Below are positions 47,962 to 57,665 of a DNA stretch of 64,000 nucleotides, piece after piece. Source of the stretch: Siculibacillus lacustris (lineage in GTDB: Bacteria > Pseudomonadota > Alphaproteobacteria > Rhizobiales > Ancalomicrobiaceae); assembly GCF_004328075.1 (NCBI RefSeq), contig NZ_SJFN01000021.1:1-64000 (forward strand), in the 5' to 3' direction. Position 1 is the first letter of the stretch, and each line of letters begins with the position of its first letter. A model generated the notes under the pieces. That model ran no database searches. It saw nothing but the letters and a program-made list of their open reading frames with translations, and was not told the origin of the DNA. The position numbers and the translations under genes are program-made.

Positions 47962-48626
47962 CGGCGCTCCTCGCCCTGTTCGTGCGCGAACTGAAACTCG
48001 CCACCCGGGTCGGCGGCGGCGCGCTGATGGGCTCGCTGTTCTTCCTGATCGTGGTCACCGTGGTGCCCTTCGGGGTCGGGCCGGATCTGGCGCTGCTCGC
48101 CCGGATCGGCCCGGCGATCCTGTGGATCGGCGCGCTGCTCGCCACGCTCCTGTCGCTCGACCGGCTGTTCCAGGCCGATCGCGACGACGGCTGCCTCGAT
48201 CTGATCGTCGCCGGCGAGACGCCGCTCGAACTGGTGGTGTTGGTCAAGTGCCTGGCCCATTGGACCGCGACCGGCTTGCCCTTGGTGGTGGTGTCGCCGC
48301 TGTTCGCGGTGTTCCTCAACATGGAGCCGACGGCGATCGCGGCGACCACCACGACGCTCTTGGTCGGCACGCCGGCCCTGACCTTCATCGGAGCGATCGG
48401 CGCGGCGCTGACCGTGTCGCTGCGGCGCGGCGGCCTGCTGCTGGCCATCCTGGTGCTGCCCCTGACCGTGCCGGTGATGATCTTCGGCGTCTCGGCGGCG
48501 ACGGCGGCGGTGAGCGAGCCGGTGCCGTTCCTCACCCCGTTTCTGATCCTGTCGGCGCTCGGCCTGTTCGCGGCGGTGCTCGGGCCGGTGGCGGGGGCGG
48601 CGGCCCTGCGCTTCGCCGGCGACTGA
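47958..48626 (+). CDS. ccmB: haem exporter/cytochrome c maturation permease CcmB
   Basis: A 222-residue membrane protein with six predicted helices, the membrane partner of CcmA. The start FVRELKLATRVGG and the conserved SLDRLFQADRDDGCLDLI loop are family markers. It is translationally coupled to ccmA by a four-base overlap. Confidence 0.93.
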   Translation: MTALLALFVRELKLATRVGGGALMGSLFFLIVVTVVPFGVGPDLALLARIGPAILWIGALLATLLSLDRLFQADRDDGCLDLIVAGETPLELVVLVKCLAHWTATGLPLVVVSPLFAVFLNMEPTAIAATTTTLLVGTPALTFIGAIGAALTVSLRRGGLLLAILVLPLTVPVMIFGVSAATAAVSEPVPFLTPFLILSALGLFAAVLGPVAGAAALRFAGD

Positions 48627-48793
48627 GCCGTCACGGCGACTTGATCCCGCGCAAGGCGAAAGGCCGAGGGAGACGGCATTGATGCGCCGTCGCCCGCCCT
48701 CTAGAAGTCTGGGGCCAGGGCCGGCGGAGCGAGGCGGGATCGACCACGCGGGGTGGCCGGCCGCGACGATCGAAGAGCCTGCGGGACGAGACG

Positions 48794-49525
48794 ATGCGTC
48801 TGATCGACTATGCCAATCCGACCCGCTTCCTGGGTCTCGTCGCCCGGCTGCTGCCGTGGATCGCCGGGGCGACGGCGGTGACCTTCGCGATCGGCCTGTG
48901 GCTGGTGTTCGCGGTGGCGCCGGCCGACTACCAGCAGGGCGAGACGGTCAAGATCATGTATGTCCACGTGCCCTGCGCGTGGCTGTCGATGTTCTGCTAC
49001 ATGACCATGGCCGGATCGGCGCTCGGCACCCTGGTGTGGCGCCACCCGCTCGCCGACGTCTCGGCCAAGTGCGCGGCGCCGATCGGTGCGGCCTTCACCT
49101 TCCTGGCGCTGGCCACCGGATCGCTGTGGGGCAAGCCGATGTGGGGCACCTGGTGGGTGTGGGACGCCCGCCTGACCTCGGTGCTGGTGCTGTTCATCAT
49201 GTATCTCGGGCTGATCGCCCTGACCGAGACGATCGAGGACCCGGTGCGCGCGGCGCGCGCCGGGGCGGTCTTGACCCTGGTCGGGGTGGTCAACATCCCG
49301 ATCATCAAATTTTCGGTCGAATGGTGGAACACCCTGCATCAACCGGCCTCGGTGTTCCGGATGGGCGGGTCGACCATCGACCCGGCGATGCTGGTGCCGC
49401 TCCTGGTGATGGCCGGGGCCTTCACCGGCCTGTTCGTGACGGTGCACCTGATGGCCATGCGCAACGAGATCCTGCGCCGGCGGATCCGCGCCATGCGGAT
49501 GATCGAAGCCTCGAGGGCGGAGTGA
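48794..49525 (+). CDS. ccmC: haem handling protein CcmC
   Basis: A 243-residue membrane protein with six helices that presents haem to CcmE. The tryptophan-rich haem-binding motif WGTWWVWD is intact, with the flanking His residues in MYVHVPCAW and EWWNTLHQP. It follows ccmB after 167 bases without a clear promoter. Confidence 0.95.
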   Translation: MRLIDYANPTRFLGLVARLLPWIAGATAVTFAIGLWLVFAVAPADYQQGETVKIMYVHVPCAWLSMFCYMTMAGSALGTLVWRHPLADVSAKCAAPIGAAFTFLALATGSLWGKPMWGTWWVWDARLTSVLVLFIMYLGLIALTETIEDPVRAARAGAVLTLVGVVNIPIIKFSVEWWNTLHQPASVFRMGGSTIDPAMLVPLLVMAGAFTGLFVTVHLMAMRNEILRRRIRAMRMIEASRAE

Positions 49526-49527
49526 CC

Positions 49528-49707
49528 ATGCTCGGGACCCACGCCGGATTCATCGTCGCCGCCTATGGCTTCGCCGTCGTGGTGATCGCCGGGCTTTTTC
49601 TGTGGGTCGGCCTCGACGGCCGCGCCCAACGCCGGCAGTTGGCCGAGCTCGAGGCGCGCGGCATCCGCCGGCGTTCGGACGTTGCGGCGGGAGGCGAGGG
49701 GCGATGA
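49528..49707 (+). CDS. ccmD: haem exporter protein CcmD
   Basis: A 59-residue protein with one membrane helix (residues 8-27) and a basic cytoplasmic tail, the usual CcmD layout. CcmD helps release holo-CcmE from CcmABC. It begins two bases after ccmC and overlaps ccmG by four bases (ATGA). Confidence 0.88.
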   Translation: MLGTHAGFIVAAYGFAVVVIAGLFLWVGLDGRAQRRQLAELEARGIRRRSDVAAGGEGR

Positions 49708-50339
49708 GCGGGATCGAGACGGACGGCCCGGCCGCGACGGAGGCGCCGATTCGGCGCGGGCCGTCGCTGGCGCTGTTGCCCTTGGTGATCTTCGTGGCGC
49801 TCGCCGGATTCTTCCTGTGGCGGCTGGAGACGGGGGGCGATCCCAACCGCCTGCCGTCGATGCTGATCGATCGGCCGGCGCCGACGCTGGCCCTGCCGGC
49901 GCTGCCGGGGATCACTCGCGACGGCGCGGCGCTGCCGGGCCTGACCTCGGCCGATCTCCTCGCCCCCGGTCCGGGACGGGTGACGATCGTCAACTACTGG
50001 GCGTCGTGGTGTGCCGAATGCCGGGTCGAGCACGGCGCGCTCGATCTGCTGGCGCGCGATCCGCGGGTGCGGCTGGTCGGCATCGCCTATAAGGACAAGC
50101 CGGACAATGCGCGGCGCTATCTCGCCGGGCTCGGCAACCCTTATGCGGCGATCGGGCTCGACGAATCGGGGCGGACCGGCATCGACTGGGGGGTCTACGG
50201 GGTGCCCGAGACCTATGTGGTCGCCGCCGACGGGACCGTGACCTACAAGTTCATCGGCCCGTTGTCGGCCGGCTCGATCGCCGCGGTGCTCGGCCCGGAG
50301 ATCGTCAAGGCGCTGGCCCGTACGCCCGGCCGCTCCTGA
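49704..50339 (+). CDS. ccmG: thiol:disulfide interchange protein CcmG/DsbE
   Basis: A 211-residue thioredoxin-like protein held in the inner membrane by one N-terminal helix (about residues 22-40) and facing the periplasm. It keeps apocytochrome c cysteines reduced before haem attachment. The active site is NYWASWCAECRVEH, so the dithiol is CAEC rather than the more usual CVPC or CPTC. The cis-Pro region GVYGVPETYVV is present. Last gene of the operon. ccmE, ccmF and ccmH are not in this window. Confidence 0.93.
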   Translation: MSGIETDGPAATEAPIRRGPSLALLPLVIFVALAGFFLWRLETGGDPNRLPSMLIDRPAPTLALPALPGITRDGAALPGLTSADLLAPGPGRVTIVNYWASWCAECRVEHGALDLLARDPRVRLVGIAYKDKPDNARRYLAGLGNPYAAIGLDESGRTGIDWGVYGVPETYVVAADGTVTYKFIGPLSAGSIAAVLGPEIVKALARTPGRS

Positions 50340-50360
50340 GTCCGGCACGTGGACACACGA

Positions 50361-50384
50361 ACGCCGGCCCGTGAGGGCCGGCGT
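50361..50384. terminator. perfect hairpin between ccmG and the convergent small secreted gene
   Basis: ACGCCGGCCC and GGGCCGGCGT form a perfect ten-pair stem around GTGA, 21 bases after the ccmG stop and 21 bases after the stop of the opposite gene. It probably ends transcription in both directions; there is no U-tract. Confidence 0.65.
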
Positions 50385-50405
50385 CGAATCTCGTGCGGGG
50401 TGTGG

Positions 50406-50633
50406 TCAGCGGCAGACGCGGACTTCGCGGATCCGCCAGCGCGGACCCCAGGGGGTGTCGACGCGGACGCGGCGCTCTTCCATCCAGCAGCGGCGCGGCG
50501 GCGGGCCGTCCCAGCGGTGATGGCGCGGCGGCGGACCCCAGCCCCACGGCTGGGCGGCGGCGGGGCTGGCGGCGTCGAGGGCGACGAAGCCGGCCACCAG
50601 GGCCAGGGCGGTCAGGAGTCTGCTGCGGACCAT
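50406..50633 (-). CDS. small secreted protein, paralogue 1 of a tandem set
   Basis: A 75-residue protein with a signal peptide (residues 1-27, ending AAA). The short mature part is rich in Trp, Pro, His and Arg and ends in RCWMEERRVRVDTPWGPRWR then IREVRVCR. The two cysteines, one at each end of this block, could form a disulfide. The block is shared with the genes at 50786 and 51175. I know no function. Predicted location is periplasm or outside. Confidence 0.75.
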   Translation of the reverse strand: MVRSRLLTALALVAGFVALDAASPAAAQPWGWGPPPRHHRWDGPPPRRCWMEERRVRVDTPWGPRWRIREVRVCR

Positions 50634-50785
50634 GTCGGGTCTCCCGATGTCTTCTGTTGTTCTCGTCTGACGCGGCCCTGCGGCCGCTACGTGCGTCGAC
50701 GCATCATCATCGCGCCGTTGCGACCGGGCGTCGACCGGAAGAACGGAGGGGGTGACGGCGGTCCGAACGGACCGTCGCCGGGGGA

Positions 50786-51043
50786 TCAGCGGCAGTAGCG
50801 AACGGCGCGGTCGCGCAGCACCCAGCCGTGGCGGGTGTGGACACGCACCGTGCGCACCTCCGTCCAGCAGCGCGGGCGCGGCGCATAGAGCCACAGGCCG
50901 GAGCCGACCATCGGGCCGCCCCAACCATAGTGGTGGTGATGATGGCGCCAGTAGGGTTGGGCGGAGGCCGGGGCGGCGAGGAGGGCGGTGCCGACGACGG
51001 CGAGAAGGACCGCGGCGGCGGCCGAGAGCATGGACTTCCTCAT
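50786..51043 (-). CDS. small secreted protein, paralogue 2 of a tandem set
   Basis: An 85-residue protein with a signal peptide (residues 1-28, ending ASA), a His/Trp/Gly-rich middle including five consecutive His (WRHHHHHYGWGG), and the C-terminal block RCWTEVRTVRVHTRHGWV then LRDRAVRYCR. This is the most diverged copy: DTPWGPRW is replaced by HTRHGWV. The His run could bind metal. It lies 152 bases from paralogue 1 and 131 from paralogue 3, same strand. Confidence 0.75.
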   Translation of the reverse strand: MRKSMLSAAAAVLLAVVGTALLAAPASAQPYWRHHHHHYGWGGPMVGSGLWLYAPRPRCWTEVRTVRVHTRHGWVLRDRAVRYCR

Positions 51044-51174
51044 GTTCGTATCCTCCGATCTCGCGATCGCGCCCCGTTGGGTCGGCGACGTCGACTTCCG
51101 ATATTTCCATTCTGCATCTCGAAGCGTGAACCGACCGTGAGATCGACGTTCATCCGCGGTTCATCGACCCGGGA

Positions 51175-51519
51175 TCAGCGGCAGTTGCGGACTTCGCCGA
51201 GGCGCCAGCGCGGCCCCCAGGGCGTGTCGATGCGGACGTGGCGCTCTTCGGTCCAGCAGCGGCGGTCGCGGAATCCGTGGTGACCGCCCCAGTCGCCGCG
51301 GGGTCCCCACCGGTTGTTCCAGCCGTCTTCGGAGCGGTCGCCCCAACCGCCGGCGGAGCGGCCGTCGGCGCCCCGGTCGTAGCGGGGTGCGTAATGGCGG
51401 GGCTGCCAGTCGTCGTTGCCGCCGTCTTCGGAGGCCAGGGCGGGAACCGCGGCGAGCAGGCCGGCGCCGAGGACGGCGGCGGCGAGGCCGAGGGCGAGGC
51501 TGCGGATGCGGAAGGTCAT
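51175..51519 (-). CDS. small secreted protein, paralogue 3 of a tandem set
   Basis: A 114-residue protein with a signal peptide (residues 1-29, ending ALA), a Gly/Trp/Asp/Arg-rich region and the C-terminal block RCWTEERHVRIDTPWGPRWR then LGEVRNCR, almost identical to that of paralogue 1. The middle region is longer than in the other two. Being the first of three genes in the same direction, it may lead a transcript, though the gaps allow separate promoters. Confidence 0.78.
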   Translation of the reverse strand: MTFRIRSLALGLAAAVLGAGLLAAVPALASEDGGNDDWQPRHYAPRYDRGADGRSAGGWGDRSEDGWNNRWGPRGDWGGHHGFRDRRCWTEERHVRIDTPWGPRWRLGEVRNCR

Positions 51520-51658
51520 GGCGGCGGCTCCGATGCGAGACCCGTCGACCGCGGCGTCGGTCCGGAAGGGACCTCGATCGCCGGTCGATGGAGCGATCTT
51601 CGCCGATCCCGACTGAACCGGATCCGAACCCGCCCTTCAACTGCCGTTCATCGCCGCC

Positions 51659-52891
51659 TCAGATCGCTTCGCCGCGCAGCAGGCGGGGGGTGGCGCCGCC
51701 GATGCCGGCGGCCTCGCGGATGAAGCGGCGCTTGAGCCCGCCGAGGCGGTCGACCAGACCGAGGCCGATGTCGCGCGCCACCCGGATCGGTCCGAGGTCG
51801 TTGGAGAACAGGCGATTCAGCACGTCGGTGACGATGCCCATCTCGACCGCGTCGAACCGCCGCCAGCGCTCGTAGCGGGCGAGCACGTCGAGCCCGCCGG
51901 GGTCGAGGCCGAGGCGACGGGCCTCGACCACCACTTCGGCCAGCGCCGCGACGTCGCGGAAGCCGATGTTCAGGCCCTGGCCGGCGATCGGGTGGATGCC
52001 GTGGGCGGCGTCGCCGACCAGCGCGAAGCGCGGCCGCACGAAGTCGCGGGCGAGCGTCAGGCCGAGCGGGAAGGCGCGCGGCCGGGTCAGCGCGGCGATC
52101 GGTCCGAGATGGCGGCCGAAGCGGCGCTCGAGTTCGAGCCCGAAGGTGAAGGAATCGCCGGCGACCAGTCGGTCGGCGGCGTCGCTGCGTTCGGTCCACA
52201 CCAGCGAGGAGCGGTGGTGGCCCTCGGCGTCGTCGGCCAGCGGCAGCACCGCGAAGGGGCCGGCGGGCAGGAAATGTTCTTCGGCGCGGCCGCCGTGGGG
52301 GCGTTCGTGGCCGATCGTCGCGACGATGCCGGACTGGCCATAGTCCCAGCGCAGAGCGCGGATGCCGGCGAGATCGCGCAGGCGCGAGCGGACGCCGTCG
52401 GCGGCGACCAGCAGGCCGGTGGTGAGCACGGCGCCGCCGCCGAGGCGGACGGTGGTGGCGGCCGGGCAGGTCTCGAAGCCGACGACCCGTTCGGGCAGGC
52501 GCAGGTCGACTCCGGCGGCGCCGGCGGCGGCGAGCAGGGCGGCGACCATCACCCCGTTGGGGACCATGTGGGCGAAGGGCTCGCCGGTGTCGAGGGTGCC
52601 GTCGAAGGTCAGGAACACCGGCCGCACGGCGTCGCCGAGCCGCGAATCGGTGACGATCATGTCGACGATCGGCTGGGCGTGGGGGGCGATCTCGGCCCAC
52701 ACGCCGAGGCGCTCGAGCAGGCGGCGGGCGGCGGCGGCGATCGCCGAGGCGCGGGTGTCGGCGCCGCCGCCGGGCGGGGTCGGATCGACCACCGCCACGG
52801 TGAGACGCGGATCGGCGCGCTTCAGGGCCAAGGCCAACGACGCGCCGACATAGCCGCCACCGGCGACGACGACGTCGTAATGGTCGGTCAT
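51659..52891 (-). CDS. UbiH/UbiF/COQ6-type FAD monooxygenase
   Basis: A 410-residue flavoprotein hydroxylase of ubiquinone biosynthesis. The FAD motif is VVVAGGGYVGASLALAL near the start, the DG motif is LLVAADGVRSRLRD and the second FAD motif is FALVGDAAHGIHPIAGQGLN. Which ring position it hydroxylates cannot be told from sequence alone, so no symbol is given. ATG at 52891, divergent from tesB across 181 bases. Confidence 0.9.
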   Translation of the reverse strand: MTDHYDVVVAGGGYVGASLALALKRADPRLTVAVVDPTPPGGGADTRASAIAAAARRLLERLGVWAEIAPHAQPIVDMIVTDSRLGDAVRPVFLTFDGTLDTGEPFAHMVPNGVMVAALLAAAGAAGVDLRLPERVVGFETCPAATTVRLGGGAVLTTGLLVAADGVRSRLRDLAGIRALRWDYGQSGIVATIGHERPHGGRAEEHFLPAGPFAVLPLADDAEGHHRSSLVWTERSDAADRLVAGDSFTFGLELERRFGRHLGPIAALTRPRAFPLGLTLARDFVRPRFALVGDAAHGIHPIAGQGLNIGFRDVAALAEVVVEARRLGLDPGGLDVLARYERWRRFDAVEMGIVTDVLNRLFSNDLGPIRVARDIGLGLVDRLGGLKRRFIREAAGIGGATPRLLRGEAI

Positions 52892-53072
52892 GGGGTGGTC
52901 CTCCTCGGTCGGGGCGACGACGTGTCGCAGCGCCGGTCGGCGCGTCGCGCCATTCAACCAGCATGGCGCGGGGAAAGCCATGACCGATCCGATCGACCAA
53001 GTTGACGTTCGAGCGTAAGGATGAACACCTAATCGGCAACTTCCTCCCCCCAACGTTGTCACGAGGCCCTCG

Positions 53073-53951
53073 ATGTCCGCTGCCGTCGCCGCTCTGCTCG
53101 AGATCCTCGATCTCGAGCCGCTCGAACGCGATCTGTTTCGAGGTCGCAGTCCGCAGTCCGGCTGGCAGCGGGTGTTCGGCGGACAGGTGATCGGCCAGGC
53201 GCTGGTGGCGGCGACCCGCACGGTCGGCGCCGATCGGCCGGTGCATTCGCTGCACGGCTATTTCGTGCGGCCGGGCGACCCCAAGGTGCCGATCGTCTAC
53301 CGGGTCGAGCGGATTCGCGACGGCGGCAGCTTCACCACCCGCCATGTCGAAGCGATCCAGCACGGCGCGGCGATCTTCTCGATGGAGGCCTCGTTCCACC
53401 GCCCGGAGGAGAGCCTCGCCCATCAGGTGGCCGGCCCGACGGCGCCGCTGCCGGGGACGCTCGCCGACGAGGCGACGCTGAAGCAGCAGTTCCTGGCCGA
53501 GGCGCCGGCCGGCGTGCGCGCCTATTTCGAGCACGAGCGGCCGATCGAACTGCGCCCGGTCGACCTCGAACACTATTTCTCGCGCCGCCGGCTCGATCCC
53601 TTCCAGCAGGTGTGGATGCGCAGCACCGGGCCGCTGCCCGACGATCCGGCGATCCACGCCGCGGTGCTGGCCTATGCCTCGGACATGACGCTGCTCGACA
53701 CGGCGCTGTTCGCCCACGGCCGCTCGGTGTTCGATCCGACGCTGCAACTGGCCAGCCTCGACCACGCCATGTGGTTCCATCGCCCGCTCCGGGTCGACGA
53801 CTGGCTGCTCTACACCCAGGACAGCCCGATCTCGGGGGGCGGGCGCGGCTTCTGCCGCGGCGCGATCCATACGGCGAGCGGCGAGCTGGTCGCTTCGACG
53901 GCGCAGGAAGGCCTGATTCGGCGCCGGTCGGCGCGGCCGGATCCGGCCTGA
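53073..53951 (+). CDS. tesB: acyl-CoA thioesterase II
   Basis: A 292-residue double hot-dog enzyme that hydrolyses acyl-CoA to fatty acid and CoA. Family blocks are FGGQVIGQALVAA, LHGYFVRPGD, ASFHRPEE, the catalytic Asp region AYASDMTLLDTAL, SLDHAMWFHRP and the C-terminal GRGFCRGAIH. Length matches TesB. The ATG is the first in frame. Confidence 0.93.
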   Translation: MSAAVAALLEILDLEPLERDLFRGRSPQSGWQRVFGGQVIGQALVAATRTVGADRPVHSLHGYFVRPGDPKVPIVYRVERIRDGGSFTTRHVEAIQHGAAIFSMEASFHRPEESLAHQVAGPTAPLPGTLADEATLKQQFLAEAPAGVRAYFEHERPIELRPVDLEHYFSRRRLDPFQQVWMRSTGPLPDDPAIHAAVLAYASDMTLLDTALFAHGRSVFDPTLQLASLDHAMWFHRPLRVDDWLLYTQDSPISGGGRGFCRGAIHTASGELVASTAQEGLIRRRSARPDPA

Positions 53952-54160
53952 GCCCTCGGTCACCTCCGCCGATCGCGACTCGATGGTGAGCAGCTGCCTA
54001 TTTCTCGAGCGACCCCTAGGGGAGAATCCCGATGAATCGGCCAAAGGCCGGAGGGATCTGCCTCAGGATGCGGCAAGACAGTCGGAATACACGCCCGAAG
54101 CGCGCCGCGGCAGGCGTCGGATGGGATGGTTTACAAGGGTTTGACGGGGTTTTCGGGCAG

Positions 54161-54177
54161 TTGGCACGAAGCTTGAT
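54161..54177 (+). promoter_or_regulatory. sigma-54 promoter of glnK-amtB
   Basis: TTGGCACG-N4-TTGAT fits the -24/-12 consensus TTGGCACG-N4-TTGCW with one change at -12. Transcription would start near 54188, about 85 bases before glnK. It fits nitrogen control by NtrC, although I did not find a convincing NtrC site. The rest of the 322-base gap from tesB (53952-54273) holds no gene. Confidence 0.7.
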
Positions 54178-54255
54178 TACAAGAGGTCCGGCGCCGGTCG
54201 GATCTCGAGCCCACCGTCACCAGTCAGTCTTCAGGGCCCGCTCCACCGGGCGTAG

Positions 54256-54612
<357 letters not shown>

Positions 54613-54638
54613 GACACCCCGTGGGAGTGACCAAGACA

Positions 54639-56207
54639 ATGAACCTCAACCTCTCCATCGCGCGGGGCGCTCGCACCGCCTCGCTGGCGGCGGGTCTCGT
54701 GGCCCTCTCCGCTGCTTCGGCCTTCGCCGATGCGCCGACGCCCAACAAGGGTGACACCTCCTGGATGCTGATCTCGACCGCGCTCGTCATCATGATGACG
54801 ATCCCCGGTCTGGCGCTGTTCTATGCGGGTCTCGTCCGGTCGAAGAACGTCCTGTCGGTGCTGATGCAGGTGTTCGCCGGCTTCTCGTTGATCGCCCTCC
54901 TGTGGGTGGTCTACGGCTATTCGCTGGCCTTCTCCGGCAACGCCTCGAGCGCGCTCAATCCCTTCATCGGCGGCTTCGACAAGCTGTTCCTGAAGGGCGT
55001 CCTGACCGCCGATCCGGTGGCCGGCATGAGCTTCGCCAATGCCGCGACCTTCTCCAAGGGCGTGGTCATTCCCGAGATCGTCTACGTCATCTTCCAGCTG
55101 ACCTTCGCCGCCATCACCCCGGCGCTGATCGTCGGCGCCTTCGCCGAGCGCATGAAGTTCGGCGCGGTGCTGCTGTTCCTGACGATCTGGTTCACCTTCT
55201 CCTACCTGCCGATCGCCCACATGGTGTGGTTCTGGGCCGGCCCGGACGCCTTCACTCTGGCCGCCTCCAACCTCGACGCCATCAAGGGTGCGCTGGGTGA
55301 AGAGAGTGCCCAGAAGTTCCTGGCCGCGCTCACCGCAGCCGGCGAGAACAAGGAAGCCGTCGCCAAGGTCCTGTCGGACTTCTCCGACGCGGTCACCGCG
55401 ACCGGTGGCTTCCTCTATGCCAAGGGCGCGATCGACTTCGCCGGCGGCACCGTCGTCCACATCAACGCCGGCATCGCGGGTCTCGTCGCCGCCATCGTGC
55501 TCGGACCGCGCGTCGGTCTCGGCAAGGACAACATGGCGCCGCACAACCTGCCGCTCAGCGTCATCGGCGCCTGTCTGCTGTGGGTGGGCTGGTTCGGCTT
55601 CAACGCCGGCTCCAACCTCGAAGCCAACGGCCTGACCGGTCTCGCCTTCCTCAACACGATCGTCGCCACCGCCGCCGCGGCCCTGGCCTGGACCTTCGTG
55701 GAGTGGCTGGCCCGTGGTCATGCCTCGGCGCTGGGTGCCATCTCGGGTGCGGTCGCCGGTCTGGTGGCGGTCACCCCGGCTTCCGGCTTCGCCGGTCCGA
55801 TGGGCTCGATCGTCATCGGCGTCGCCGCCGGCGTGATCTGCTTCTGGGCCGTCACCTGGCTCAAGGGCATGTTCAAGTACGACGACAGCCTGGACGTTTT
55901 CGGCGTGCACGGCGTCGGCGGCATCGTCGGTGCGATCCTGACCGGCGTGTTCGTCAACCCGGGTCTCGGCGGCGTGGGCGTCACCAACTATGCGGCGGTC
56001 GACGCGACCTCCGGCATGGTGCCCTACGTCCTCGGCGACCAGGTCACCTCCCAGCTCTGGGCGGTCGGCACCTCGGTGGTGGTCTCCGGCGTGGTCTCTC
56101 TCGTGGCGCTGCTGATCATCAAGGCGATCTTCGGCATCCGCGTCAGCGAGCAGGCCGAGCGCGAGGGTCTCGACATCTCGACCCACGGCGAACGCGGCTA
56201 CAACTGA
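54639..56207 (+). CDS. amtB: ammonium transporter AmtB
   Basis: A 522-residue membrane protein with an N-terminal signal-like segment (cleavage near AFADA) and eleven expected helices. Pore features include the twin His in HINAGIAGLVAA and FGVHGVGGIVGA, plus WFGFNAGSNLEANG. It carries an insertion of about 50 residues (around GALGEESAQKFLAALTAAGENKE) between helices, absent from E. coli AmtB but common in alphaproteobacteria. ATG at 54639 preferred over GTG at 54621. Co-transcribed with glnK. Confidence 0.95.
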   Translation: MNLNLSIARGARTASLAAGLVALSAASAFADAPTPNKGDTSWMLISTALVIMMTIPGLALFYAGLVRSKNVLSVLMQVFAGFSLIALLWVVYGYSLAFSGNASSALNPFIGGFDKLFLKGVLTADPVAGMSFANAATFSKGVVIPEIVYVIFQLTFAAITPALIVGAFAERMKFGAVLLFLTIWFTFSYLPIAHMVWFWAGPDAFTLAASNLDAIKGALGEESAQKFLAALTAAGENKEAVAKVLSDFSDAVTATGGFLYAKGAIDFAGGTVVHINAGIAGLVAAIVLGPRVGLGKDNMAPHNLPLSVIGACLLWVGWFGFNAGSNLEANGLTGLAFLNTIVATAAAALAWTFVEWLARGHASALGAISGAVAGLVAVTPASGFAGPMGSIVIGVAAGVICFWAVTWLKGMFKYDDSLDVFGVHGVGGIVGAILTGVFVNPGLGGVGVTNYAAVDATSGMVPYVLGDQVTSQLWAVGTSVVVSGVVSLVALLIIKAIFGIRVSEQAEREGLDISTHGERGYN

Positions 56208-56248
56208 TCTTCTCCTCCTGCCGGTCCCCGAGACCGACCAACTCCCGA

Positions 56249-56279
56249 CCCCGGACGGCTCAGCCGCCCGGGGTTTTTT
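56249..56279 (+). terminator. Rho-independent terminator of glnK-amtB
   Basis: CCCCGG-ACGG-CTCAG-CCGC-CCGGGG hairpin followed directly by TTTTTT at 56274-56279, about 40 bases after the amtB stop. It is the clearest intrinsic terminator in the window. Confidence 0.85.
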
Positions 56280-56424
56280 CTCGTCCCGCGGTCCCCGGCC
56301 GCCGCCGGGCGTTCCCGCCGCGATGCCGGCCGCGCGAACCACGGCGATCGGGCGCCCTTGGTTAACAGCGCCTTAACCAGCGCCGACTAGGCTCGGGGCC
56401 GACGAACCCATCGATCGGACCCCC

Positions 56425-57639
56425 ATGAGCCCCGCCCCGACGTCCTCGCCCGCTGCCGAATCGCCGGCGATCTTCGCCTCGCCGTTCCAGAAGTTGGCCG
56501 ATCTCCTGGCGCCGCACGCGCCCGGGCGGTCGCCGATCAACCTGACGGTCGGCGAGCCGCGCCACCCGGTACCGGGCTTCGTGGCGCCGATTCTCGCCGC
56601 CGAGACCGCCGGGTTCGGGCGCTATCCGCCGATCAAGGGCACCCCGGAGTTCCGCGGCGCGGTGGCCGGTTGGCTCGATCGGCGATTCGGGCTCAACGGG
56701 CGGATCGATCCGGAGACCCAGGTGCTGCCGCTCAACGGCTCGCGCGAGGGCCTGTTCTTCGCGGCGCTGGAGGCCCGGCGGACGCGCAAGCGCGGCATCG
56801 CCCGGCCGACCCTGCTGCTGCCCAATCCGTTCTATCAGGCCTATGCGGCGGGCGCCGCGGCGGCCGGCTGCGAGGCGGTGCTGATCGAGGCGGGGCCGGA
56901 GACCGGCTTCCTGCCCGACCTGACCAAGATCGATCGCGATCTGCTCGATCGGGCGGTGGCGATCTACTATGCCTCGCCGGCCAATCCGCAAGGGTCGGTG
57001 GCGAGCCGTGCCGACTGGCGCGAGGTGATCGACACGGCGCGTCGCCACGATTTCCTGGTGTTCGCCGACGAATGCTATTCGGAGATCCATCGCGACGGGA
57101 TGGTCCCCGACGGGGTGTTGTCGGTGGCGCTGGAGACGCCGGAGGGCTTCGACGGCATCGTCGCGTTCAATTCGCTGTCCAAGCGCTCCAATCTGCCGGG
57201 TCTGCGCTGCGGTTTCGCCGCCGGCGACGCGGCGTTTCTCGCGGCCTGGGCGGGGTTCCGCAACATGGCGGCGCCGCAGGTGCCGGGGCCGATCCAGGCG
57301 GTGGCGGTGGCGGCCCTCGCCGACGAAGCCCACGTGATCGAAAACCGTCGGCTCTACGATCTGAAATATGCCGCGGCCGAGCGGATCATCGGCACGCGCT
57401 GGGGCCATCGCACGCCGCCGGGCGGCTTCTTCCTGTGGCTCGACGTCTCGGGCTCGGGCGGCGGCGAGACGGCAGCGATGCGGTTGTGGGTCGAGGCGGG
57501 GGTGCGCACCGTCCCGGGCAGCTACCTGTGCGGCGGCGGGGCCGGCAATCCCGGCGAAGCCTACCTGCGTGTGGCGATGGTCGAAAGCCTCGCGGCGACC
57601 GAAGAGGCCCTCGGTCGCATCGTCGAAACCCTCGGCTGA
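56425..57639 (+). CDS. class I/II PLP-dependent aminotransferase (DapC-like)
   Basis: A 404-residue fold-type I aminotransferase. The pyridoxal lysine is in [17 protein letters not shown], the cofactor Asp/Tyr in [10 protein letters not shown], the ring-contacting region in [11 protein letters not shown] and the substrate Arg in YLRVAMVES. The [10 protein letters not shown] form is typical of enzymes annotated as succinyldiaminopimelate aminotransferase (DapC) or related, so a role in lysine/peptidoglycan precursor synthesis is plausible but unproven. It is followed 26 bases later by ftsK, same strand. Confidence 0.88.
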   Translation: MSPAPTSSPAAESPAIFASPFQKLADLLAPHAPGRSPINLTVGEPRHPVPGFVAPILAAETAGFGRYPPIKGTPEFRGAVAGWLDRRFGLNGRIDPETQVLPLNGSREGLFFAALEARRTRKRGIARPTLLLPNPFYQAYAAGAAAAGCEAVLIEAGPETGFLPDLTKIDRDLLDRAVAIYYASPANPQGSVASRADWREVIDTARRHDFLVFADECYSEIHRDGMVPDGVLSVALETPEGFDGIVAFNSLSKRSNLPGLRCGFAAGDAAFLAAWAGFRNMAAPQVPGPIQAVAVAALADEAHVIENRRLYDLKYAAAERIIGTRWGHRTPPGGFFLWLDVSGSGGGETAAMRLWVEAGVRTVPGSYLCGGGAGNPGEAYLRVAMVESLAATEEALGRIVETLG

Positions 57640-57665
57640 GGCCGACTGAAACGGAGGGCGCCCTC

